DNA of 64,000 nt, from assembly GCA_032622095.1 (NCBI GenBank), contig CP136066.1, positions 201,584,978 through 201,648,977 of the forward strand. Direction: 5' to 3'. Positions within the stretch are counted from its first letter, which is position 1, and the number at the start of each line of letters is the position of its first letter. This DNA comes from Siphonodentalium dalli. Taxonomy: Eukaryota > Mollusca > Scaphopoda > Gadilida > Siphonodentaliidae. This document shows positions 32,452 through 45,140 of this stretch, piece after piece. The notes under the pieces were generated by a model, which did not search any database, was not told the origin of the DNA, and was given only the letters and a program-made list of their open reading frames with translations. The position numbers and the translations under genes are program-made.

Positions 32452-32820
32452 ATTATGGACTTGTTCGAGTTCGTGAAACTGATAAGCTTGTATTCAGACA
32501 TTATGCCAACCTAAAGAATGTAGCATTCTACTAACTGTAACATCACCGAAAATTTCCAATAAATCGACCATCCTCTCAATAGAAAACATTGTCAAAACTA
32601 TGCTCAATTGTAAATATTTACATCTGGATTCGAGACGCAACAATCGGCGACAAACAAACACAAATGATTTCGCCATCCAGAGTCAGTGCATTTAATTAAT
32701 ATATCAGAATGATGGTGTGTGTTGGCAATTTGGATAAATAGTCGTAAAAAGAACAACTTTGAGCAAGATTATTCTCCATTTCTATTGGATCACCCAACCG
32801 GAGTGTTTCACATCACTTAA
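32452..32820 (+). mobile_element. Family I TTAA-type element, basic 369-bp form
   Basis: It begins TTAAAGACATATTATGGAC and ends GGAGTGTTTCACATCACTTAA. It has one terminal unit and so represents the ancestor-like form of the satellite-bearing copy at 5777. Confidence 0.75.
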
Positions 32821-32824
32821 ATAG

Positions 32825-33747
32825 TGCCTCTTTAAGTAATTTGAGGTCAAATATCCCATGACAATCCCTGCATCATTTTAATTTTGTGCACCAATTTCCC
32901 CAAATATCGTCTGGGCTGATAATAAATGCTATTTATTGATCATATAATTTATTAGTCCCCTCTCCAAACCAAACACCCTTCGTACCAGTCCTTCTGTTTG
33001 GTTTATAGAGGTGTTCGGTTTATAGAAAATCGCACTAAACATTTATTGAGGAAATTTTCATAACTGTGTAAACTCTTAATTCTAGATTATAACCTATAAC
33101 GAAGCCCATCGATGCCTTTAATGTTATTAAAAGAATTCTAGAAATTAATGGATGTATGGGTAATTTTATGGTTAAAATATTACAATTTTCCAAGCTATGT
33201 ATAGATTCTATCCTCCAATGCCTTTTGAATTTGTATAACCAACAGAAACCTATCTATATTTCTAATTGTGGATAAATTGGAGAATGAGATTTGAACTCTG
33301 AGAACACAATTAATTTATTTATTTGGGCAGAGGGATATTGTTTCGATAAATACATGAAATAATGATATACAGACTTTATTTATTCTGAAAACACTTACAG
33401 AAGTCGTATAAATTTATTGGCTATTTTCAATTTTCGACTCCAAAATGAGACACTTGTATTTTTACCATGTCAGGAATCGGCAGGGATGTAATTTTTTTCA
33501 TGATTCTTCCTGATTTCAGGATTTTATATACATTTTGGAAAAGTTTCAGGATTTAAAAAAAAAAAATTACGGTCTACGTTTTTCTCATTTCAAAAACGCT
33601 CCATGCGAGAAAAGATTGGATTTTCAGATATGTGGTAATAGCCAAAAAAACACATCTTAGATACTATCCCAGTAAGATATACAATGTTAAATTTTCAGGA
33701 GTCCAGGTGAGGAGTCACCAAGCTTTTGATATTGGGTTTCAGGATTT
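32825..33747. other. Spacer without recognised feature
   Basis: AT-rich DNA with a short A run near 33558. No family match or coding signal was found. Confidence 0.45.
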
Positions 33748-33895
33748 TTAACCCTTTGAGTGCCAGGGGCCGATCTCATCGGCCCTAAACCTACAAAATA
33801 AGTCTGTTAAAGAATATAAGAATAAATTATTAAAATTGCATTGGCACGTGTATATGGGTTGATACAAAAATCGGAGCTGGCACTCAAAGGGTTAA
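33748..33895. mobile_element. Family C TTAA MITE, 148 bp
   Basis: TTAACCCTTTGAGTGCCAG on the left pairs with CTGGCACTCAAAGGGTTAA on the right. It is the smallest member of the TTAACCCTTT group. The interior keeps GCATTGGCAC and GTTAAAGAATATAAGAA, words also seen in families A and B. Confidence 0.82.
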
Positions 33896-33980
33896 CAATA
33901 TGATACTTACATCCCTAGGAGTAGACTAACATGGAACGCTCGCATTTCATGCTGAAGTCCCTTTTCTGTCTGATACTAAA

Positions 33981-34185
33981 TAAGCCTGGTCACGGAGTCG
34001 CAGCCATATTGGATCCATCTGTTTTAGTGCTTCAGGTCGAAGTTCTGGAGTAGCATTCCATATAAGGAATACATGAATATTCAAAAGCTCCATATATGGA
34101 TGCTACTCGAGAACTGTATCACTAAAACAACGGAACGGGACTGGGTGGATCAAATATGACAGCGACTCAGTGACAATGGTTATAG
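33981..34185. repeat. Family R hairpin MITE, copy 2
   Basis: GGTCACGGAGTCGCAGCC pairs with GCGACTCAGTGACAATGG. The arms are more diverged than in the first copy. Confidence 0.72.
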
Positions 34186-34207
34186 CTTCAGAAATTTAGT
34201 GTTTCAC

Positions 34208-34575
34208 CAAGCCTGCAAATATATATATAGTGTGTCTGTCATTTGCAGAATGGGGTCCCCAGAGGGTGAATTTAGTGATGCTAGCATCACCAAATTCACC
34301 ATCTGGGGACCTCGTTCTATTTAGACCTCATCTTCTGGGAAGTATCTTTAATCTCTAATTAACATTGTTTTCAGTTAATTACTGTTTCCCTTCTGTTCAG
34401 TTTTTATATCCCCTAATTTGCAGAAGATAAAATGCATAATCGAGGTGACTAATGGATGAACGGTCCCTGAGCAGAATGAGGCTCACAGATGGTGAATTTG
34501 GTGACGTTGGCCCGCCTTGCGTGATAGCGTCACTAAACTCACCCCTGGGTACCTCATTCACTCTATTTGCAGGCT
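34208..34575. repeat. Family D MITE, copy 7 (long form, one inner arm short)
   Basis: CAAGCCTGCAAATATATATA and GCAGGCT mark the ends. The core with CCCCTAATTTGCAGAAGATA is present. Confidence 0.75.
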
Positions 34576-34783
34576 AGTATTTCACATAATGTATTGGGGA
34601 CATGACAATCTACGGAATTGGGTGGAATGCGGAACAGAACGAACAATTTGCTGAACAGAATTCGAAATTGCGTGGGACGGCCGATATCTCGAGAAATATT
34701 GCACGAAGTGGACTCATTTTGGTTTCTAACGAAAGGCCGATATTTGCCCCAGACCAATATATTAACCTCGCCGGGTGCAGGAC

Positions 34784-35250
34784 AAGTGATACTACTCTCG
34801 GAAAAAAGTCAAGTGATACTCTAATCTCGAGTCAACTGATACCTTCCTGAGACAAATGATACCTTTTATTTTTTAATTGCAATTATAATTTCTCTTGTCA
34901 AATGTTTATAGAACTGGACTCAAAATTGACTCAGAATTGGGTATCACTTGTCTCGGGTATCACTGGACTCGGAATTAGGTATCACTTGTCTGGGGTATCG
35001 CTGAACTCGGAATAAGGTATCACCTAATTGTCTCGGGTATCACTGAACTCGGAATTAGGTATCACTTGTCTCGGGTATCACTGAACTCGGAATTAGGTAT
35101 CACTTGTCTCGGGTATCACTGAACTCGGAATTAGGTATCACTTGTCTCGGGTATCAATGAACTCGGAATTAGGTATCACTTGTCTCGGGTATCACTGAAC
35201 TCGGAATTAGATATCACTGAACTCGGAATTAGGTATCACTTGCCTAGTTG
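34784..35250. repeat. 38-bp minisatellite with inverted flanking motifs
   Basis: About eight units of 38 bp (GGTATCACTTGTCTCGGGTA then TCACTGAACTCGGAATTA) run from 34939 to 35245. Three or four inverted single motifs (GACAAGTGATAC type) lie at 34784-34864. The array could fold back on them. Confidence 0.85.
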
Positions 35251-35629
35251 AAGAAGTTTCATTATTCGGTCGACGACTGACCTACTCTAAAATTGTCCAA
35301 ATCTATTCTGCGGAACAGCTGTATAATTCTATTTTTACAGCGATAAAGCTATGCCCACAAGCAAACGTGGTATTAAAATGAAGTTTAGCATTTATTGCAC
35401 AACATAAAAGCAAACTTAACTGTGGACCAACTATGGATTATTTATGGTTTGAAATTCAAACTTTGAATACAAATATATTACTACAATTACACAACAAACT
35501 TTTTGGATATTGATTCATTATTGAAGAGTTATTTAAACCAAGTTACATTTTAGTATCGAAACCCAAGAGTCATTCTCACAGTCAAATATTATCAGATTAG
35601 ATTTATCTCTCTTTGGTATAACCGTATAA

Positions 35630-35850
35630 CATAACAGCTTGTACGTTCTGACCAATAAATTTGGACAAAACGTACCTATAATGATAAAGATACGTTTTAT
35701 CCAAAGTCAATGGTATGTTTTGTCCAATGGTAATGGTACCTTTTGTCCAATTTGGTTCGTTTTGGCTAAGTACATTCTTGCTTATGTACGTTTTATCCAC
35801 CCCCACCCCGTAGATAGGTATATATGTATGTATGTATGTATCCGCACGTC
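35630..35850. repeat. TTTTGTCCAA repeat cluster, small hairpin and GTAT run
   Basis: TTGGACAAAACGTAC pairs with ATACGTTTTATCCAA. Further direct ATGTTTTGTCCAATGGTA words follow, and then a short (GTAT)n at about 35820-35842. There are no genes. Confidence 0.7.
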
Positions 35851-35984
35851 AACTATCACAGCATATCGTATTCTTGTTGATGGCGATACTTTTCATCGTC
35901 TTTTCATTCTAAATTAGTATTTGATCGTACATCGAACAGTGATCTCTCCTAACGGCGTCCGCACATGTCTGGACTGTTTCTGGA

Positions 35985-36177
35985 AGAATTAGTCAGCGGA
36001 ATGTTTGCAAGGCCGCCAAATATTCCAGGTGGTGAAATATAACAGAATTCAATAATAAAAATATGATAACTCCGAGCTTTGACGGGTGGGTTCCTCGACT
36101 CAATTCAGATATGTTTTACACAGGAAGCCGAAGAAATAATAATTCAGGGGGTGTTAAATCGGATTAGGTATAATTAA
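35985..36177. mobile_element. Family M fragment abutting family K
   Basis: GAGCTTTGACGGGTGGGTTC and CTCGACTCAATTCAGATAT match family M. It ends in ATCGGATTAGGTATAATTAA, and this TTAA is shared with the next element. Confidence 0.6.
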
Positions 36178-36361
36178 AGGGGTACTTTACACTAAATCTG
36201 ACCATTTATGGGACCACCTCCTTTTATACTCAACAGAATATATGCAACAAATGAATGAATTTGAGCCATTGATTTGTCGCATATATTCTGTATAGTATAA
36301 ACGGAGATGGTCCAATAAATGACCGGATTTAGTGTACAGTTGAGTGTACAGTCCCCATTAA
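36174..36361. mobile_element. Family K TTAA-type MITE, copy 2, 188 bp
   Basis: TTAAAGGGGTACTTTACACT and its complement surround near-complete arms. It is the short form without the unique centre. Confidence 0.78.
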
Positions 36362-36629
36362 TGCATTATTTTGCATGAGAAAAAAAGTTTACCTCAAAAT
36401 AGAAAAAAAATTGAGGAGAGGACATAAAATAGTATATTTATATTGGCCTTATCTCTCTCAACCACAACCTAACGTTTTTGCTCTAGTTCCCCATTTGGCA
36501 AAGGATGACGTGTTTTCGTCAAACTGGGTCGCGTAAATGTCACTAAGGGAACATAGTATTGTGTCGAGTATAATGACAGTTTATGGATGTAAGTAGTCAC
36601 AGGGAGTCGATGTAGATTGTAAATCCATT

Positions 36630-39600
36630 ATTTCGGCCAATTTGGCCGGTTACTTCATGTGACTTTTTCATCTGACGTGTGTGTCGGATAATTGATCTGG
36701 AGGATTTATGTAAATGTTAGCCCAAACTACATTTCCAAGTAACGATGGTTTTGTTGTTTATTTTGAGGAATAATACCGCGTCAGATGAATTCAGCCCAAA
36801 TATGTTAACAGTTGTCGTGTCAAACATTCGGCAGTAGGTTAGCGTTATTTAGTATTTGTGGATGTCCTTTAACATGGGGAAAATAGACTAACTGCGCTTG
36901 AACGAGCATGTGAATTTGTCGTTTTTAAAGTACAGCAACTTGATAATCAATAACAGAGGCATTCTCTGTCAAATAAGGTCGCTCTATTTACGGTATTAAT
37001 TGCGGAACTTTCTAAAGTAAACTACGCGTAAACGGATACATACGGTAAATTCTAGAATGTGCCGGAATCGGCCTAATCGCCCCAGGGCCAACTCGCCCAG
37101 TCGACGTGTGTCAATTCGGTACCTACTATAACATGTACCCGAGTCCGATACGGAATAAAAGATGTATACGGGTGTTATATAGCGTTTGGTCCGTTGTTTC
37201 TCAATGAATATTATTGAAATTTGGTGTATATGTCCGGGCTGGGACATGGAATACAACAACGTTTGAATTGTTTTTAAATTTACAAATTTGTTGATTTTAT
37301 TCAATTTGTTTTCGTTCTGAAAACACACTATAAAGTGTATATAATATAATAACGAACACGAGACATACATAATTTATAAACTGTTAACAAAAGATATCAA
37401 ATTCAATACATGACAAAGATGACTCAGTGGAGTTTATAAAGTGAACATAAAAACATTGAGGTAAGAATCTTTTTAAGGAATGCAACTTTATTTAATGATA
37501 ATAAACACATAAATTAAAATAACAAACATGAGACATACATGATTTATAAACTGTTAACAAAAGATATCAAACTCAATACATGACAAAGATGACTCAGTGA
37601 AGTTTATAAAGTGAACATAAAAATATTAAGGTAAGAATCTTTTTAAGCATTACTAAACCGTTTAGCACAGACCACAGTCCACTTCACTTATCCGATCATC
37701 ACCAAACTTCATATTTATCTTGATATTGATCTATCAGATGAGAGCTATCAAATATTTTTTTAATTTCATAGGAAAAAATGGTCGCCAGCGGCCATATTGC
37801 ATTTACGTTATATTTTATCGCGTCATGTCGATATCTAGTATTACTTAGAAATTTCACCTTTCCAGATTCATAATTGCTCCATTGACTGTAACAGATGAAA
37901 TTATTCCCCTCTTCGGATAGAGTGTCACTGAAACTTTATTTTGTCAGACTGTCTGTATAATCACTGATTATATATGGCAATAATCTGTAATAAGATGTAG
38001 CACTATTTTATTTTATATTTACATGCAGTGCTGTTTTTATACATCAATTCTAATCCCCCTAGATCATCATGTGATCGATCATACATCGCGCGAGGACCTG
38101 GTTGAATTAAGGGGGTTTTATGGATCACTTCTGTCCTCAAGCTAGATTATACTTATGACATTTAATGGCATGTTTCTAACGTGGAGGGTTAGATATGCTT
38201 GAGAAACCACCACTCTTTAATTCACACCAAGTTCTCAGCTGTCATGTTCGGATATTAGAACCCATAGCCATGATATATGGTTTATTTTGTGTATACTAGT
38301 AATATAGTTATTTCCAGTACCTTTATATACCAGTACTGTGTATAACAATGCATATAAATTAATCCATGTATACATGTATATTGATTCAACGGATTCAGTG
38401 GTTTTGTCCATCAGTCTATCAAATTTGCGGGGAAAACATGGCCACAAGCAGTACACCCTGCTAAATTTCGAATTTGAATCAATTGGCGCACCCTGCAGCC
38501 AGCTTTTATTGGAGAACTTTTTCTTATGTGGATATTTTGGGTCACCGCTAGATGTGAGCCATATTTTGTTCTCAAACTGTCCTTGTGAAGACATCACTGC
38601 CAGCGGTGATCTTCAATTTTACTATTTTTATGGCTAAATAATTTGGTTGATCCTACAGACGAGACCCCTTGTCCGATCGTCATCAGATTCCACAATTATC
38701 TTCTGGATAACCAGGGTGAGAGTAATCTAATTTTCCCGAATTTCGTTAAAAAACATTACCACAGGCAGAAATTTGGTATCTTACTCTTTGATCCTCTTTT
38801 GCATGACTGAATTGTTTAGCAACTGTACAGACATATCCCTCATCTGGTTTTTATATACATGTATATCTCTTCATGCGGATAGCCAGTATTACGTAGGTAC
38901 TTCAACTTTCTGCATTCCTGTCATCATTTGAAATATAAAAATTTACCTGATACATGCACCCTTCAAAATTTGTTTCGTATCTATTTTAATGACCCGTATG
39001 GTAATATTGATACAGATATATTTGTCAAACATTTCTTTGTACAATATACAGGTATTTAGTTTGTAACTAAATCTAGAAATATATAATAGTAGCTCGTGGA
39101 CCCCACTTCGTCCGGGATGTTCCCCTCTGATTTTCGGAGAAATGCGCGATTTAACCTTGAATTGACTATTTTAAAGGTGAAGGTCATGTCGGGGTCACGA
39201 TTTGACCCGTCCAAAACACTCCCCGGACAAAAGTCACGACAAAAGTACCCGTCGAAATCCGCCCGGCTTTATACCCGATTTGACCTTGAATTGACAATTT
39301 TGAATGTCAAGATCAGGTCAGGGTCATGATTTGACCCACCCGAAACACTCCTGGGACAAAAGTAACAGTAGGTATCAAATTTCGTTGAAATACTTCCGTT
39401 TTACCAGATTTGACCTTGAATTGATCTTTTTGAATGTCAAAGTCAGGTCGGGATCAAGATTTGACCCGTCCAAAATACTCCCTGGAAATAATTTCCCCTA
39501 GGTATCAAATTTCGTCAAATCTGTCCGGCAGTTTTCCCGGCCATAGCTAACAGACACACAGACAGACAAATGTCCAAAATATATATTAAACTAGCTGATG

Positions 39601-40031
39601 TACTCGACTTCGTTCGGGCTAGTTAGGGATTTTTTTTGTGATCGCCTCCATCTGGACAGTACCCAGTATATACAGCGTCTGGCCAAACTATTGTTCAATT
39701 GGTCCAGAAACATGCCTATATCAGCACGTTCGAGAACATGGTCCCACGTGAAATTGGACCCGTCCATATTGCTCCCGGGATCGAAGTAGTCCTACACACA
39801 AATTTTTAGTCGGATCGGTCAAGGTCCAGAAACATGCCTATGAGCGAGGTCAAGTTGACACGTTAAATACCAAATTCGAGCAGTGTTAGAGTCTATAGCA
39901 CATACACACATGCATTCACGCATACACACATACATACAGACAGGTGTTTCAAAATGTATAATCGATAGCTACAACAATTCTATGGTAGATAGTTCACGGC
40001 CGACCTGATGCATGCATCTTAGTTTTCTTGT
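36630..40031 (+). repeat. Tandem duplication, copy 1 (3.4 kb)
   Basis: It matches 40063-43467 from ATTTCGGCCAATTTGGCCGG to CATCTTAGTTTTCTTGT, with about 15 substitutions and one 3-bp gap. It contains two internal direct repeats of about 170 bp (near 37350 and 37525) and CCAGCGGCCATATTGC-type words. Towards the end are three repeats of about 130 bp around ATTTGACCTTGAATTGA and an ACAGACAGAC tail. The last part recalls retroposon-associated repeats of invertebrates. No open frame is persuasive; the 124-, 120- and 99-codon frames appear in both copies only because the DNA is duplicated. Confidence 0.92.
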
Positions 40032-40062
40032 CCTATTTAGGTGATGAGAATAAACTATTGTA

Positions 40063-43000
40063 ATTTCGGCCAATTTGGCCGGTTACTTCATGTGACTTTT
40101 TCATCTGACGTGTGTGTCGGATAATTGATCTGGAGGATTTATGTAAATGTTAGCCCAAACTACATTTCCAAGTAACGATGGTTTTGTTGTTTATTTTGAG
40201 GAATAATACCGCGTCAGATGAATTCAGCCCAAATATGTTAACAGTTGTCGTGTCAAACATTCGGCAGTAGGTTAGCGTTATTTAGTATTTGTGGATGTCC
40301 TTTAACATGGGGAAAATAGACTAACTGCGCTTGAACGAGCATGTGAATTTGTCGTTTTTAAAGTACAGCAACTTGATAATCAATAACAGAGGCATTCTCT
40401 GTCAAATAAGGTCGCTCTATTTACGGTATTAATTGCGGAACTTTCTAAAGTAAACTACGCGTAAACGGATACATACGGTAAATTCTAGAATGTGCCGGAA
40501 TCGATCTAATCGCCCCAGGGCCAACTCGCCCAGTCGACATGTGTCAATTCGGTACCTACTATAACATGTACCCGAGTCCGATACGGAATAAAAGATGTAT
40601 ACGGGTGTTATATAGCGTTTGGTCCGTTGTTTCTCAATGAATATTATTGAAATTTGGTGTATATGTCCGGGCTGGGACATGGAATACAACAACGTTTGAA
40701 TTGTTTTTAAATTTACAAATTTGTTGATTTTATTCAATTTGTTTTCGTTCTGAAAACACACTATAAAGTGTATATAATATAATAACGAACACCAGACATA
40801 CATAATTTATAAACTGTTAACAAAAGATATCAAATTCAATACATGACAAAGATGACTCAGTGGAGTTTATAAAGTGAACATAAAAACATTGAGGTAAGAA
40901 TCTTTTTAAGGAATGCAACTTTATTTAATGATAATAAACACATAAATTAAAATAACAAACATGAGCCATATATGATTTATAAACTGTTAACAAAAGATAT
41001 CAAACTCAATACATGACAAAGATGACTCAGTGAAGTTTATAAAGTGAACATACAAATATTAAGGTAAGAATCTTTTCAAGCATTACTAAACCGTTTAGCA
41101 CAGACCACAGTCCACTTCACTCATCCGATCATCACCAAACTTCATATTTATCTTGATATTGATCTATCAGATGAGAGCTATCAAATATTTTTTTAATTTC
41201 ATAGGAAAAAATGGTCGCCAGCGGCCATATTGCATTTACGTTATATTTTATCGCGTCATGTCGATATCTAGTATTACTTAGAAATTTCACCTTTCCAGAT
41301 TCATAATTGCTCCATTGACTGTAACAGATGAAATTATTCCCCTCTTCGGATAGAGTGTCACTGAAACTTTATTTTGTCAGACTGTCTGTATAATCACTGA
41401 TTATATATGGCAATAATCTGTAATAAGATGTAGCACTATTTTATTTTATATTTACATGCAGTGCTGTTTTTATACATCAATTCTAATCCCCCTAGATCAT
41501 CATGTGATCGATCATACATCGCGCGAGGACCTGGTTGAATTAAGGGGGTTTTATGGATCACTTCTGTCCTCAAGCTAGATTATACTTATGACATTTAATG
41601 GCATGTTTCTAACGTGGAGGGTTAGATATGCTTGAGAAACCACCACTCTTTAATTCACACCAAGTTCTCAGCTGTCATGTTCGGATATTAGAACCCATAG
41701 CCATGATATATGGTTTATTTTGTGTATACTAGTAATATAGTTATTTTCAGTACGTTTATATACCAGTACTGTGTATAACAATGCATATAAATTAATCCAT
41801 GTATACATGTATATTGATTCAACGGATTCAGTGGTTTTGTCCATCAGTCTATCAAATTTGCGGGGAAAACATGGCCACAAGCAGTACACCCTGCTAAATT
41901 TCGAATTTGAATCAATTGGCGCACCCTGCAGCCAGCTTTTATTGGAGAACTTTTTCTTATGTGGATATTTTGGGTCACCGCTAGATGTGAGCCATATTTT
42001 GTTCTCAAACTGTCCTTGTGAAGACATCACTGCCAGCGGTGATCTTCAATTTTACTATTTTTATGGCTAAATAATTTGGTTGATCCTACAGACGAGACCC
42101 CTTGTCCGATCGTCATCAGATTCCACAATTATCTTCTGGATAACCAGGGTGAGAGTAATCTAATTTTCCCGAATTTCGTTAAAAAACATTACCACAGGCA
42201 GCAATTTGGTATCTTACTCTTTGATCCTCTTTTGCATGACTGAATTGTTTAGCAACTGTACAGACATATCCCTCATCTGGTTTTTATATACATGTATATC
42301 TCTTCATGCGGATAGCCAGTATTACGTAGGTACTTCAACTTTCTGCATTCCTGTCATCATTTGAAATATAAAAATTTACCTGATACATGCACCCTTCAAA
42401 ATTTGTTTCGTCGTATCTATTTTAATGACCCGTATGGTAATATTGATACAGATATATTTGTCAAACATTTCTTTGTACAATATACAGGTATTTAGTTTGT
42501 AACTAAATCTAGAAATATATAATAGTAGCTCGTGGACCCCACTTCGTCCGGGATGTTCCCCTCTGATTTTCGGAGAAATGCGCGATTTAACCTTGAATTG
42601 ACTATTTTAAAGGTGAAGGTCATGTCGGGGTCACGATTTGACCCGTCCAAAACACTCCCCGGACAAAAGTCACGACAAAAGTACCCGTCGAAATCCGCCC
42701 GGCTTTATACCCGATTTGACCTTGAATTGACAATTTTGAATGTCAAGATCAGGTCAGGGTCATGATTTGACCCACCCGAAACACTCCTGGGACAAAAGTA
42801 ACAGTAGGTATCAAATTTCGTTGAAATACTTCCGTTTTACCAGATTTGACCTTGAATTGATCTTTTTGAATGTCAAAGTCAGGTCGGGATCAAGATTTGA
42901 CCCGTCCAAAATACTCCCTGGAAATAATTTCCCCTAGGTATCAAATTTCGTCAAATCTGTCCGGCAGTTTTCCCGGCCATAGCTAACAGACAAACAGACA

Positions 43001-43467
43001 GACAAATGTCCAAAATATATATTAAACTAGCTGATGTACTCGACTTCGTTCGGGCTAGTTAGGGATTTTTTTTGTGATCGCCTCCATCTGGACAGTACCC
43101 AGTATATACAGCGTCTGGCCAAACTATTGTTCAATTGGTCCAGAAACATGCCTATATCAGCACGTTCGAGAACATGGTCCCACGTGAAATTGGACCCGTC
43201 CATATTGCTCCCGGGATCGAAGTAGTCCTACACACAAATGTTTAGTCGGATCGGTCAAGGTCCAGAAACATGCCTATGAGCGAGGTCAAGTTGACACGTT
43301 AAATACCAAATTCGAGCAGTGTTAGAGTCTATAACACATACACACATGCATTCACGCATACACACATACATACAGACAGGTGTTTCAAAATGTATAATCG
43401 ATAGCTACAACAATTCTATGGTAGATAGTTCACGGCCGACCTGATGCATGCATCTTAGTTTTCTTGT
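40063..43467 (+). repeat. Tandem duplication, copy 2 (3.4 kb)
   Basis: The offset from copy 1 is 3433 bp, rising to 3436 after a TCG gain near 42410. A 31-bp spacer (40032-40062) lies between the copies and has no counterpart at either outer edge. TGTAGATT occurs just left of copy 1 (36611-36618) and directly after copy 2 (43468-43475), which could be a target duplication of the whole dimer. Confidence 0.92.
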
Positions 43468-43521
43468 TGTAGATTCGTGGTGACGTGTACCATATATCAC
43501 GCAGCAGAGCGGAATCACAAT

Positions 43522-43966
43522 CAAGCCGCAGTCCGATTATAGTGTGTCTGTCATTTGCAGAATGAGGTCCCTAGAGAGTGAATTTAGTGACGCTATCTCG
43601 CATAGCGGGCTAGCATCACTAAATTCACCCTCTTGGGACCTCATTCTGCTTAGGTCTCATGTTCTCTGGAAAGTTTTTTTATTATCAAATATCTGCAGAA
43701 ACTTCTTCACATAGATTCTATTTCTTTTTTAGTTTAGTTTTGCATAATCTAGGTTCCCAATGGATGAACATCACAATATTCACCATTTGGTAACTTAAAT
43801 CGTAGTCTGTGTCTTCCATAGCAGATGAGGCTTTGCAGAATGTGGTCCCCAGAGGGTGAATTTGGTGATGCTATCCCGCTATGCCTGGATATAGCGGGAT
43901 AGAGTAACTAAACTCACCCTCTTGGGACCTCATTCTGCAAATGACAGGCACACTAAACTCAGGCTT
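43522..43966. repeat. Family D MITE, copy 8 (long form)
   Basis: CAAGCC and AGGCTT ends and both AGAATG(A/T)GGTCCC arms are present. The core is more diverged than in the other copies. Confidence 0.75.
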
Positions 43967-43969
43967 CAC

Positions 43970-44541
43970 AAAGATGTCAGTAAGAGCCGAACACGGTGAC
44001 ATTACATTTTGTTCATTTAGTGGACGTTCCGTCGGATTTGATACGAGATCATTAAGAATTTCCTGAGTGAATTTTCAGCTTACCACGCAAAATAACAAGA
44101 TGTTTAACCCATCCCTTGGCGATAATAAATAGATATGATCGGAATCATAACATAGAGTTTTTATGTTGACTAAAAGAGCATACTGAACATTATGTACTAA
44201 AGAATTACATTTATAGACAAATGTATATAATAACATAACTTCTCAAATTATTTGAATTTATGGGTCCTATAGTGCCAATTTTGCACTAGTAAGTGTCACA
44301 TTAACATTGGAATACCACAGGACCACTAACCTGAGATATTAACTGAACACAGTCCATACCCTGGTGGTCAGTATCGATCTCAAGAAAAATATTTAGACAA
44401 TACAAATTTTTAAGTGTTCTGTATATACTATATATATACACAGCCACGATATGTTGAGGATGCTGACCCATATGACCACTTAACTTGAAACAGATTACCA
44501 CAGTTAAAATACAAGACTTATTCTGAGGTACCAGTATCTGT
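43970..44541. other. Spacer without recognised feature
   Basis: AT-rich sequence; no repeat family and no exon supported. Confidence 0.45.
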
Positions 44542-44562
44542 GCAGTGGAGAGGGACATGTCT

Positions 44563-44736
44563 CTATTCCGAATGTTCGCTATTCCGAAGGTTCACTATTC
44601 CGAATGTTCTCTATTCCGAATATTCGCTATTCCGAAGGTTCACTATTCCGAAGGTTCGCTATTCCGAAGGTTCACTATTCCGAAGGTTCACTATTCCGAA
44701 GGTTCGCTATTCCGAAGGTTCGCTATTCCGAAGGTT
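44563..44736 (+). repeat. Left array: 11 copies of a 16-bp word
   Basis: The unit is CTATTCCGAAGGTTCA with G/A and G/T variants. The overlapping short frames of FRRFTIPKVRYSEG type come from this array. Confidence 0.93.
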
Positions 44737-45140
44737 GTTATTTTAAAGGTTAATTCTATATTCTAAAGTACTGAAAGAGTTCTCTATCACGAAGACTCTT
44801 TTTATTAAGGAAATAACTTAAAACATTAAAACAATAAACGTGATTTTTTTTCGCGGGTTTCCTTGATATTTAATGTCATTGCGTATGACGTTATTTATAA
44901 ATACATATTCCGGCCACGCAGCCCAAACAATTGCTATGTTTCCATACGATTTAATGTCATTGCGTATGACGTTTATCTCAATAATCTTAGAGGCAAGAAT
45001 TGGCCAGCTAAAGGCGGATTATAACAGTGGGGCTATAATGCTTAATGAATACTGGAGCGCCATAACATACTGCGTAGCAGAATATCGCTGAATAGACTGT
45101 ATGAGATGATCCTAACTGCAATTGTGACTTTCATTGACTT

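Noticed and set aside
36996-37370. A 124-codon minus frame, also at 40429-40803
   Set aside because: Both copies come from the same recent 3.4-kb duplication, so retention is not evidence of selection; no motif is seen.
38235-38637. 120-codon minus and 99-codon plus frames on opposite strands, repeated at 41668-42070
   Set aside because: Overlapping frames on both strands in duplicated repeat DNA without splice or domain evidence.
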